This document shows positions 25,855 to 33,046 of a stretch of 64,000 nucleotides of DNA, one piece after another. The DNA lies in contig OY282444.1 of NCBI GenBank assembly GCA_958296125.1, positions 4,125,623 to 4,189,622 of the forward strand, in the 5' to 3' direction. A program made the translations under genes and the position numbers. Source of the DNA: an uncultured Poribacteria bacterium (GTDB lineage Bacteria > Poribacteria > WGA-4E > PCPOR2b). Below the pieces are notes generated by a model, which searched no databases, was not told the DNA's origin, and was given only the letters and a program-made list of their open reading frames with translations. Position 1 is the stretch's first letter. Every line of letters begins with the position of its first letter.

Positions 25855-27867
25855 ATGGCAGAATTGGGGGAGGCAGCAATATGGCTTTCAGTTTTTTCCT
25901 GTCTGTGGGCCCTGACAATGCTCTGGATGGGATTGCGTCATAACAACTACAACGCAGTCATCAGCGGCCGAAATGGGGTCGTTGGGACCTTCGCTTTAAT
26001 AACGCTTGCAACCGGGGCGTTGGTCTACAGTTTTGTCACAAACGACTTCTCAATGAGATATGTCGCCGAAGTCTCTAGCTATGATCAGCCCCTGTTGTAT
26101 AAGGTCACTGCGTTGTGGGGACGGATGTCCGGCTCGCTCCTGTTTTGGCTTTGGCTTGTGACACTCTTTGGTGCCTTGGTCGTATGGACAAACCGACGTG
26201 CGGCAGATCACTTCGCAGATTATGCCCTCATCCCCATCTCAATAGTCCAGCTCTTTTTTATCATTCTCGTGACGGGTTTAGTCGAAGGTGTTTATAATCC
26301 GTTGGAGCGTTTTCCCGATGGCATGGTTGCCCGGGACGGTGCCGGAATGAATCCGCTGCTGCAAACACCGAGCATGGCTTTTCATCCGCCATCACTTTAT
26401 ATCGGCTTCGTCAGTCTGACCGTGCCGTTTGCCTTTGCTGTCGGTGCTCTTGCTGCCGGAAAGATAGGCAGTGAGTGGATTGGCAGATCGCGGCGATGGA
26501 TGATGGCATCTTGGATGGTGTTGACGCTTGGTATCACGCTCGGTGGGAATTGGGCCTATCGTGAGCTCGGATGGGGAGGCTATTGGGCATGGGATCCCGT
26601 CGAAAACGCCTCTTTTATGCCGTGGCTGCTCGGCACCGCCTACCTCCATTCGGTGATGATCCAAGAGAAGCGGAACATGCTCAAGCTCTGGAATATCATC
26701 TTGATTACGCTTGCGTTTGAGTTTACGTTGTTGGGCACTTTCATCACCCGTAGCGGTATAATCACCTCCGTGCACGCATTTGCACAATCCGACATCGGGG
26801 GGTATTTCCTAGGGTTCATTTTCCTTTCTACACTCGGTGTCATTGGGCTGCTAGCTTATCGCTGGAACGACCTTAAAAGCCCGAATCGCCTTGAATCTCT
26901 CCTTTCCCGCGAAAGCGCGTTCCTCCTAAACAACTGGATGCTTGTGGGGTTGACCCTGATTATCCTTTGGGGAACGCTGTGGCCAATTATCACGGAACAG
27001 GTCACCGGCGAAAAAGCCGCGGTCCCGGAGGAATTTTTCAATCAGGTCGTCATTATCCCCGGGCTACTTCTCCTGTTACTCACAGGTGTCGGCCCAATTA
27101 TTTCATGGAAAAAGTTGACACCGAGCAATTTCAAACGGATGTTCGCCAAACCGATTGTTTTCGGGGTAGGCAGCGGCATACTTACGTGGGTATACCTTGC
27201 TTTGAAAGGACACGCAGCCCCAATTTATTCCACACTTTGTGTCTTCGCTGGCGTTTTTGCCCTCGCAGCCATCTTTGACGAATTTTATCGCGGATCAAAA
27301 TTGCGATCCAAACGGGGTGGCACCTCACGCTTTGATGGACTCATACAACTCATTCAACGCAACAAACGTCGATACGGCGGCTACATCGTCCATATCGGTA
27401 TCGTGATTTTATACATTGGGATTTTGGGGTCTAAAGGTTATTTTCTCTTGGAATCGAAGGGGTTACAGCTTGATGAATCAATGGAGATCAGCAACTACAA
27501 GCTCACAATGCAGGATGCGTTTCAGGAGGAACACCCGAATTTTTCGCTCGGTGGCGTTGTTTTCGCGGTTGAAAAAGGTGGAAGGCCAGTGGGGACGATG
27601 CGTCCGGCGCGTGGATTTTATCACAAAGCCGGGCAGGGCGAAGATAATACTATCGAGTCATCCATACGCCATTTCGGGTTAAACGACCTCTATGTTGCAT
27701 TAGGGCCCCTCCCTGAAAACGTGCCTGCCCATGTGCAATCGGGCGGAATCGTTTCTGTTCAAGTTTACCATAATCCCCTTGTCAATGTTGTCTGGATCGG
27801 TGTTGGCATCATGATGATTGGTGGACTGGTCGCAATCCTTGAGAAACAGGTCAAAGGGGATATGTGA
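25855..27867 (+). CDS. ccmF: Cytochrome c heme lyase subunit CcmF
   Basis: A 670-residue polytopic membrane protein that receives heme from CcmE and helps attach it to apocytochrome c in the periplasm. The WWD motif appears as GWGGYWAWDPVENASFMPWL. GMNPLLQTPSMAFHPPSLYI and FTLLGTFITRSGIITSVHAF carry conserved histidines. A large periplasmic domain lies between the penultimate helix (~510-530) and the last (IGVGIMMIGGLVAIL). AAAGGGGGAG lies 8 nt before ATG. It is followed 1 nt later by ccmH. Confidence 0.96.
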   Translation: MAELGEAAIWLSVFSCLWALTMLWMGLRHNNYNAVISGRNGVVGTFALITLATGALVYSFVTNDFSMRYVAEVSSYDQPLLYKVTALWGRMSGSLLFWLWLVTLFGALVVWTNRRAADHFADYALIPISIVQLFFIILVTGLVEGVYNPLERFPDGMVARDGAGMNPLLQTPSMAFHPPSLYIGFVSLTVPFAFAVGALAAGKIGSEWIGRSRRWMMASWMVLTLGITLGGNWAYRELGWGGYWAWDPVENASFMPWLLGTAYLHSVMIQEKRNMLKLWNIILITLAFEFTLLGTFITRSGIITSVHAFAQSDIGGYFLGFIFLSTLGVIGLLAYRWNDLKSPNRLESLLSRESAFLLNNWMLVGLTLIILWGTLWPIITEQVTGEKAAVPEEFFNQVVIIPGLLLLLLTGVGPIISWKKLTPSNFKRMFAKPIVFGVGSGILTWVYLALKGHAAPIYSTLCVFAGVFALAAIFDEFYRGSKLRSKRGGTSRFDGLIQLIQRNKRRYGGYIVHIGIVILYIGILGSKGYFLLESKGLQLDESMEISNYKLTMQDAFQEEHPNFSLGGVVFAVEKGGRPVGTMRPARGFYHKAGQGEDNTIESSIRHFGLNDLYVALGPLPENVPAHVQSGGIVSVQVYHNPLVNVVWIGVGIMMIGGLVAILEKQVKGDM

Positions 27868-27868
27868 A

Positions 27869-28378
27869 ATGAAAAGCTGCCGCACTGTTCTCTTTATCTT
27901 AATGTTCTTCAGTCTCTTAATTTTAATGGCGGATGCCCAAGAGCAGGAGCTCACAACCGATCCATCGCTTGAATCAAACTTAGAGCAACTGACGACCAGT
28001 GTATATTGTTACTGCGGCTGCGTCCGAGAGACGATTAGAAATTGCGTCTGTGGCACCGCCCAACAGATTGAAAAGGACTTTTACCATCGCCTCGTCGCCG
28101 GGGGAACGGTTCAACAGATTCGAGCTGACTATCTTGCAAGGCACGGGCCGCAGTATTCAGCACTCATGCCCGCCAAAGGATTTAATATCGTCGCTTATGC
28201 CGTGCCTGCCGTTATCATCGTGCTGATCGGCGTTGTTGTCTTTCTGGTGCTTAGATCAAAGCGCAACGCAGCGGTGGCGAAGGTGCCTGTATCGACAGAG
28301 CCACAGCGGTCAACATCGGCAGATCAATACGAGCAAATTGAGGAAGAACTCCGATCCAGATCGGAGCAGCGAAGGTAG
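27869..28378 (+). CDS. ccmH: CcmH-like cytochrome c biogenesis protein with an expanded cysteine motif
   Basis: A 169-residue exported protein: signal sequence (SCRTVLFILMFFSLLILMAD), periplasmic domain and one C-terminal helix (IVAYAVPAVIIVLIGVVVFL). CcmH reduces or holds apocytochrome cysteines. The classical LRCxxCQ motif is replaced by CYCGC and then CVC ten residues later, five cysteines in all. After it, QQIRADYLARHGPQYSALMP matches the family. ATG 27869 is chosen because AAAGGGG lies 9 nt upstream and the signal peptide begins there. The unusual cysteine set beside a CxxxY CcmE suggests a variant heme-ligation route. Confidence 0.82.
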   Translation: MKSCRTVLFILMFFSLLILMADAQEQELTTDPSLESNLEQLTTSVYCYCGCVRETIRNCVCGTAQQIEKDFYHRLVAGGTVQQIRADYLARHGPQYSALMPAKGFNIVAYAVPAVIIVLIGVVVFLVLRSKRNAAVAKVPVSTEPQRSTSADQYEQIEEELRSRSEQRR

Positions 28379-28414
28379 GCATTTAGGGTTGATTAACAGT
28401 TAGGAATTTGGCTT

Positions 28415-28753
28415 ATGTTTTTTGTATTTCTATGGATTCTTTTACTTGGGGTTCCCCTTTTGGTCTATCTGGGTTTGCCCCTGTGGTCAAAGGCACGCCC
28501 ATCTCCAGCAATGGATGCCGTTGAAGCTCGAATGCGATCGTTGTATCTTGAGCGTGAACGTAGCTATTCGGCACTCGTAGACCTTGAGGAAGATTACGAA
28601 ACGGGCAAGCTGTCCCGAGCAGATTATCAAGCTCTACGAGGGCAACTGTTGCAAGAAACAGCAGCGGTCTTGACGCAGATTGAAACATCCGGCATGGCAT
28701 CTGTGGAAGCAGAAATCGAAAGATATAAACAAGAAAAACAGTCGCGGGGCTAA
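28415..28753 (+). CDS. Short CcmI-like membrane protein
   Basis: 112 residues: one N-terminal membrane helix (FFVFLWILLLGVPLLVYLGL) and a charged helical tail. The tail segment YSALVDLEEDYETGKLSRAD is like the N-terminal part of CcmI, the apocytochrome chaperone subunit; the TPR domain of full CcmI is absent. AGGAA lies 9 nt upstream of ATG. It sits 36 nt after ccmH and 8 nt before the next gene, inside the ccm cluster, which supports a role with CcmF/H. Confidence 0.72.
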   Translation: MFFVFLWILLLGVPLLVYLGLPLWSKARPSPAMDAVEARMRSLYLERERSYSALVDLEEDYETGKLSRADYQALRGQLLQETAAVLTQIETSGMASVEAEIERYKQEKQSRG

Positions 28754-28761
28754 AATAAAAT

Positions 28762-30030
28762 ATGCACAACAATTTTCATGTTTTATTTTTTATATTGATG
28801 GCTTCAATCTGTCTCTCCTCTGCCGTTGGACAAAGCGACATCGGCAAAATCGAGGGGCAGGTCATAGATAAGAGGGAAAATCTGCCACTTTCTCAACAGT
28901 TAGTGGTTTTACAGATTCACCGGGAAAGCGAGGATGTCCAGCAGCGTGAAACGGTGACAGACGATAACGGATTTTATAGCTTCGACAGGCTCTCAACAGC
29001 TTTCAATGTGCATTATGCTGTTTCGACCAATTATGAAGGCGAGGAATATATCGAACGGGATCTCGTTTTGTCGGAATGGTTGCCTAATATCAAAGCCAAT
29101 ATTGAGATTAGGGCGTTTACGGATGATCCGTCGCAGGTGAAAATTCGGCAGCATACGCTTATCATTGGCCCCCCTCCAGCGGATCATGCCCCTGATGGAG
29201 CGGTTTCCGTGCTGGAGCTCATTCAAGTCGAAAATACTAGTGAACTGGCGTTTCAAGCATCAATAGATAATCAACCGGCAGGTATACATTTCAACTTACC
29301 AAATAGTTACGAAAATCTTCAGCTGAATCAGACCGTCAAACAGGAGCATAGGGTAACCGCAAACCTGTTAATTGCCAACCAATCATTACCCCCGGGAGCA
29401 CATCAAATCGGATATTCCTACTTGATTCACATTGTTGATTCGGATTTAGTGCTCTCCCGAAAACTGACGTTTGATACCGCCCAATTCTATGTATTCATTT
29501 CAGACGGAATGCCCTTGGTGCCACAATCGAGAGTTCTGGGAGCGGGTCGTCGGGAGCAAATCCACGGACAGGTGTATACCATTTATGCGACGAATCCGGC
29601 GAAGCCGCTATCAACGAGGCAAACGGTAGATCTACGCTTCAAAGTTACATCTACTGCTCCTCCGTCTCAAAGTGGCATGGGTGAAACCGCGAGACAACCA
29701 TCTGACCCAAAGCTGATTGCGTTGATCGCGCTCTCCGCGGCACTTGCAGGGGGTTTCTTGGTTGTGGCAATTTTCAAAATCCGCCCCCCAATGCCGAAGC
29801 GGTCTGACGAATCCCAGCAGCCTCAAGGGGCACCCGATGCAAGTTGGCTCGGTAAGCTGGATGCCGCCGACCTTGAGCGGACACGGGTTGCGCGGCTTGA
29901 GATGATTACCCGTCTGGAGACGTTGTCCGAAAAGCGCGAAATCTCCGATCGGGTTTATAAACGGTTACGGAAAGAGCAGGCAGATCGGCTTGCTGCTGTC
30001 TTGGCACGCCTCAATAGGGAAGGAAAATAA
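28762..30030 (+). CDS. Exported protein with carboxypeptidase-regulatory-like domain and membrane tail, in ccm cluster
   Basis: A 422-residue protein. MHNNFHVLFFILMASICLSS, then AVGQ, is a signal peptide. Residues ~28-110 resemble a carboxypeptidase regulatory-like beta-sandwich (GKIEGQVIDKRENLPLSQQL; TVTDDNGFYSFDRLS). A second beta-rich domain follows (~130-300). One membrane helix (LIALIALSAALAGGFLVVAI) at ~315-340 precedes a cytoplasmic helical tail (ARLEMITRLETLSEKREISD). That tail resembles the CcmI-like helical segment upstream. The substrate or partner is unknown; position within the ccm genes suggests an accessory factor for cytochrome maturation. It ends 3 nt before a 32-codon frame. 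Confidence 0.7.
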   Translation: MHNNFHVLFFILMASICLSSAVGQSDIGKIEGQVIDKRENLPLSQQLVVLQIHRESEDVQQRETVTDDNGFYSFDRLSTAFNVHYAVSTNYEGEEYIERDLVLSEWLPNIKANIEIRAFTDDPSQVKIRQHTLIIGPPPADHAPDGAVSVLELIQVENTSELAFQASIDNQPAGIHFNLPNSYENLQLNQTVKQEHRVTANLLIANQSLPPGAHQIGYSYLIHIVDSDLVLSRKLTFDTAQFYVFISDGMPLVPQSRVLGAGRREQIHGQVYTIYATNPAKPLSTRQTVDLRFKVTSTAPPSQSGMGETARQPSDPKLIALIALSAALAGGFLVVAIFKIRPPMPKRSDESQQPQGAPDASWLGKLDAADLERTRVARLEMITRLETLSEKREISDRVYKRLRKEQADRLAAVLARLNREGK

Positions 30031-30033
30031 AAC

Positions 30034-30132
30034 GTGAATCCTGAAGAAATCCTCAATCTGGAAGCTGAATCTCTATCTATCGCGGCCCTCGAAAGCCTTG
30101 CTTTGAGGATTGAAGCCGCAGTTTTCTACTAA
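30034..30132 (+). CDS. Possible 32-residue peptide between ccm genes
   Basis: A GTG-initiated frame (MNPEEILNLEAESLSIAALE, then SLALRIEAAVFY) with AAGGAAAA about 9 nt upstream. Its TAA overlaps the ATG of ccmA in TAATG. The peptide is acidic, Leu/Ala/Glu-rich and would form an amphipathic helix; no membrane segment. It could be a real small subunit, or a leader whose translation delivers ribosomes to ccmA. Confidence 0.45.
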   Translation: MNPEEILNLEAESLSIAALESLALRIEAAVFY

Positions 30133-30848
30133 TGATGCTCCTCCAAGCCTCCCAAATCACGAAACGCTTTGGCAATCGAATCGTGTTGAACGGGCTCGAC
30201 CTCAATCTCCGGTCCGGTGAAGTTGTTACAATTTTTGGGCCGAACGGAGCAGGTAAAACAACGCTCATTCAGATTCTTTCAACATTGATTAAGCCGACCT
30301 CCGGGACGCTTCAAATTGGAGGGATCGATGCCCTTGCAGAAGCGTTACGGGCCCGACCATCATTGGGGTTGGTCGGGCACGAACCGCTCGCTTATCTCGA
30401 CTTGAGCCCTTATGAGAACCTGAAATTTTTCGGACGACTCTACGGACTTGATGGGTTAGAACAGCGCATCGCAGATCTTCTCGACGAGGTCCAACTAATC
30501 CCTTATGCACACGAGCCTGTCAAGCTCTTCTCACGTGGCATGATCCAGCGATTCATGATTGCCAAGGCACTGATCCACGATCCGATGCTACTCCTTTTTG
30601 ACGAACCGTTTTCAGGGCTTGACCTTGCTGCGAAACAATTTGTGTTAAAGCGAATTGATCGGGAACGCGCCCGTGGCAAAGGGATTGTCCTCACAACGCA
30701 CGACACGGAATTGGGTTATCACATCGGTTCCCGCTTCCACTTTCTGTTGGATGGTCAAATTGAGAGAGGCGCAGAGAAGGAAGATATTGGATTGGAAGCG
30801 TTGGCTCGTGAGTATGAGGATAGATTGAACAGATGTCAACAGAGGTAA
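30132..30848 (+). CDS. ccmA: Heme exporter ATP-binding protein CcmA
   Basis: The ATPase of the CcmABC(D) complex that drives release of heme-loaded CcmE. The Walker A is FGPNGAGKTTLIQ, the signature is atypical (LFSRGMIQRFMIAKAL), and the Walker B is LLLFDEPFSGLD followed by the H-loop TTHD. Length 238 aa is near the usual 205-230. Two adjacent ATGs are possible (30132, 30135); the first overlaps the stop of the 32-codon frame. The stop codon lies inside a perfect 15-nt tandem duplication. Confidence 0.9.
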   Translation: MMLLQASQITKRFGNRIVLNGLDLNLRSGEVVTIFGPNGAGKTTLIQILSTLIKPTSGTLQIGGIDALAEALRARPSLGLVGHEPLAYLDLSPYENLKFFGRLYGLDGLEQRIADLLDEVQLIPYAHEPVKLFSRGMIQRFMIAKALIHDPMLLLFDEPFSGLDLAAKQFVLKRIDRERARGKGIVLTTHDTELGYHIGSRFHFLLDGQIERGAEKEDIGLEALAREYEDRLNRCQQR

Positions 30849-30870
30849 ATTCCGAAGAGGTAAATTCCGA
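30841..30870 (+). repeat. Perfect 15-nt tandem duplication over the ccmA stop
   Basis: AGAGGTAAATTCCGA is repeated exactly twice (30841-30855, 30856-30870). The ccmA TAA stop is in the first copy. Each copy offers an AGAGG, but both are over 30 nt from the ccmB start. It looks like a recent local duplication. Confidence 0.85.
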
Positions 30871-30901
30871 TTCCGTTTAAGAGGGGAGTCCATTTTAATT
30901 A

Positions 30902-31618
30902 ATGGGAGTATTTCGTCAAATCGGTTGGCTGATTCACAAGGACCTCGCACTCCAATTCCGCACAAAGGAGATGCTGGCTTTAATCATCGTGTTCAGCGTG
31001 GTAGTCGTGCTAATTTTCTGCTTCGCATTTGGACCGATTTTTCCCGAAAAGTTGGAGGAACGGGGAAAATTGGCTGCCAGCGTGTTATGGGGGACATTTT
31101 TGTTTGCGGGCATCATCACCCTGAATAGGTCTTTCGATATTGAACGCGCAAACGGCGCACTGCACGGACTGAGGTTGACCGGGGTAGATGCGAGTTACTT
31201 TTACCTCTCAAAGGTTGTCAGTATCTTCGTGTTTCTCATATTGCTGGAAGTCATTGTCACCCCGATCGCCCTTCAATTTCTAGATGTGCTCACTATTTTA
31301 CCTGTTGCGCTGCAAAAGGAACTCCCTTGGCTCTTACTTAAACTCATCGGGGTGCTTGCGATTGGAACACTCGGTTTCTGTGCGGTGGGGGTCATCGTAT
31401 CGGGCATCTCTACCAATACGGACGGAACGGAGAGTCTACTTTCCGTGATTTTACTGCCGCTGACCTTTCCGGTGATTATGGCCGGAGCAAAATGCACGGT
31501 TTCTCTGCTGACAACCGGTGGGCTTGAAGGAAACTTCTGGATTTCAATTTTGATTGTCTACGGGCTCATATTCCTAGCAAGCTCATCTCTCCTCTTTGAG
31601 TTTGTTGTTGAAGGATGA
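30902..31618 (+). CDS. ccmB: Heme exporter membrane protein CcmB
   Basis: A 238-residue membrane protein with six hydrophobic helices, the permease partner of CcmA. Family traits include the N-terminal GWLIHKDLALQFRTKEM, the NRSFDIERANGALHGLRLT segment, and IVSGISTNTDGTESLLSVIL followed by LPLTFPVIMAG. Length is standard (about 220-240). The ribosome site (GAGGGGAG) is about 14 nt from ATG, rather far. It overlaps nothing; ccmC starts 37 nt later. Confidence 0.9.
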   Translation: MGVFRQIGWLIHKDLALQFRTKEMLALIIVFSVVVVLIFCFAFGPIFPEKLEERGKLAASVLWGTFLFAGIITLNRSFDIERANGALHGLRLTGVDASYFYLSKVVSIFVFLILLEVIVTPIALQFLDVLTILPVALQKELPWLLLKLIGVLAIGTLGFCAVGVIVSGISTNTDGTESLLSVILLPLTFPVIMAGAKCTVSLLTTGGLEGNFWISILIVYGLIFLASSSLLFEFVVEG

Positions 31619-31655
31619 GTCTCTCCCTATAGACCTAATTTATAAAAGAGAAAAA

Positions 31656-32324
31656 ATGACACGCACTCAACTGATTGGGCTGCTTTCAACAATTTTTCTA
31701 TTTGTTGCCATCTACTTCATTTTCAGCTTCGCCGAAATTGAGATGACCATGTTAGAAGTCCAGAAGATTTTCTACTTCCATATTTCTGCGGCGATCACTG
31801 TATTCCTTGCTTTCGGCGTAACCTGCATTTTCAGTATTCTCTACCTAATCAAGCGGGGCGACACATACGATACGATTGCACTGGTTTCAACGGAAATCGG
31901 GATTGTTTTCGGGGTGGTCGTGTTTACCACCGGTCCCATTTGGGCGAGATTTGCTTGGAATACTTGGTGGAATTGGGAACCGAGGTTGACCAGCGCGTTG
32001 ATTCTTTGGTTGACATACATCGGTTACCTTATTTTGCGGTCTGCCCTCGCGGAAGAAAAAAAACGGATTTACTCCGCAGTCTTGGGCATCATCGGCTTCC
32101 TGAATGTGCCTATCGTTTACTTTTCGGTTGAGCTATGGCAGGGGGGCTTGCATCCGGGCACCGCCACCAAGATGAATCTCCCCGCAACCATGCAAACTGC
32201 GTGGTTGATTTCATGGCTTGCGCTGACTCTCCTCTACCTATTTTTGCTGATGTTCCGGTATCGCGCCGAGCAGATGAAATTAGAGTTAGGAACGATTCAA
32301 TACCGACAGATGAACGAATCTTGA
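31656..32324 (+). CDS. ccmC: Heme transporter/handling protein CcmC
   Basis: A 222-residue protein with six membrane helices that loads heme onto CcmE in the periplasm. The WWD-type motif reads WNTWWNWEPRLTSALILWLT, and conserved histidines occur in KIFYFHISAA and in QGGLHPG. ATG 31656 is chosen because the family N-terminus starts just after it; the longer frame would begin inside ccmB. The upstream sequence is purine-rich (AAAAGAGAAAAA) but without a strong Shine-Dalgarno sequence. Confidence 0.94.
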   Translation: MTRTQLIGLLSTIFLFVAIYFIFSFAEIEMTMLEVQKIFYFHISAAITVFLAFGVTCIFSILYLIKRGDTYDTIALVSTEIGIVFGVVVFTTGPIWARFAWNTWWNWEPRLTSALILWLTYIGYLILRSALAEEKKRIYSAVLGIIGFLNVPIVYFSVELWQGGLHPGTATKMNLPATMQTAWLISWLALTLLYLFLLMFRYRAEQMKLELGTIQYRQMNES

Positions 32325-32355
32325 CACACAAACGTCCTGTCTCTGGAGCAATTCG

Positions 32356-32709
32356 ATGTATAAAGGTTTATGGATAACGGTTCTCATCATTTTTGGGATC
32401 TTTTTCGGATTATTTATGCTGAGCCAAATTCCGGTCGCCATCACACAAGACGAGGTCTCCACGGCTGTCAGCGACGCTATTGCTGAAACGGATGCACAAG
32501 TAGACGAAACGGCAGTTGAACAGATTGTAACCCAAAAAGCGTTGGAAATATTGGAGGCTCGGCAGAAAAGACGGCTGAAATTCCTCGTTTCTGCTTATTT
32601 TATTATCTGGCTCATTTTCGGTCTCTATGTGTTACACCTCGCAAAAATGCAAGAGCAGTTGCACAAGCGGATCGAACAACTGCATAGCAGTTTACAACGC
32701 AAGGAATAG
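32356..32709 (+). CDS. Two-helix membrane protein with CcmD-like C-terminus
   Basis: 117 residues. A first membrane helix (GLWITVLIIFGIFFGLFMLS) is followed by an acidic periplasmic segment (EVSTAVSDAIAETDAQVDET). A second helix (FLVSAYFIIWLIFGLYVLHL) with a basic, heptad-like tail (AKMQEQLHKRIEQLHSSLQ) closes it. The second helix and tail look like CcmD, a small subunit that stabilises CcmC-CcmE; CcmD itself usually has one helix and about 50-70 residues. Last gene of the ccm cluster, 31 nt after ccmC. Confidence 0.65.
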   Translation: MYKGLWITVLIIFGIFFGLFMLSQIPVAITQDEVSTAVSDAIAETDAQVDETAVEQIVTQKALEILEARQKRRLKFLVSAYFIIWLIFGLYVLHLAKMQEQLHKRIEQLHSSLQRKE

Positions 32710-32738
32710 GTGGGAGGTCGGGCTTGGGATTAGTAGGT

Positions 32739-32764
32739 GGTCGGGATTGGGAAATCCCTCCTAC
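32739..32764 (-). repeat. Dispersed hairpin repeat, copy 1
   Basis: On the minus strand this reads GTAGGAGGGATTTCCC followed by AATCCCGACC. It carries inverted arms GGGATT and AATCCC. A second copy at 39864-39889 on the plus strand matches at 20 of 26 positions and keeps its own arms pairing. Confidence 0.6.
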
Positions 32765-32787
32765 GGAACAGAATCGATCGAAACAGC

Positions 32788-32816
32788 TTGACAGATTTTT
32801 TAAGCTGTCGTATTAT
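32788..32816 (+). promoter_or_regulatory. Strong promoter of the giant surface-protein gene, overlapped by an inverted repeat
   Basis: TTGACA (32788-32793) is perfect and is followed after 17 nt by TATTAT (32811-32816). The arms ACAGCTT (32783-32789) and AAGCTGT (32802-32808) form an inverted repeat around the -35 and spacer, a plausible regulator site. The leader to the first ATG (32964) is about 140 nt. Confidence 0.7.
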
Positions 32817-32963
32817 ATATGTAATTGTTTCTTAGTTTTGACAGGGAAAATTGTGGGAACTACTTGTGTGGGGTTGGCTTTGGTCAGTTGGCCGTTCTAT
32901 GCAGGTGCCCCCCTGTCTCCATTCTAGCATTTTACCCGAAAGGGTTTTTATTTTAGGAGAACG

Positions 32964-33020
32964 ATGATTGAACTACTCAAAGCCACTCAAAGCCACTCAA
33001 AGCCACTCAAAGCCCATTAA
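32964..33020 (+). other. Short frame from the best start codon, broken by repeat phase
   Basis: ATG 32964 has an excellent site (TAGGAGAACG directly before it) but reads only 18 codons (MIELLKATQSHSKPLKAH) before TAA. It lies 83 nt ahead of the open frame of the giant protein, two bases out of phase. One extra 10-nt repeat unit (93 nt), or two fewer (63 nt), would join it in frame to the signal peptide. Confidence 0.65.
32981..33010 (+). repeat. Decamer simple-sequence repeat, AGCCACTCAA x3
   Basis: Three perfect copies, flanked by degenerate units AACTACTCAA (32971-32980) and AGCCCATTAA (33011-33020). A 10-nt unit changes the reading frame with each copy gained or lost, as in phase-variable contingency loci. 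The rest of the 32710-33046 gap holds the dispersed hairpin repeat and the promoter. Confidence 0.9.
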
Positions 33021-33046
33021 CCCAACGACATAAAAGATGCGTATTT

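Noticed and set aside
32724-32927. 67-codon frame in the gap before the giant gene
   Set aside because: It is TTG-initiated, made partly of the dispersed hairpin repeat, and runs through the promoter.
32971-33020. Decamer array considered as a minimal CRISPR
   Set aside because: The units are contiguous with no spacers and are far too short.
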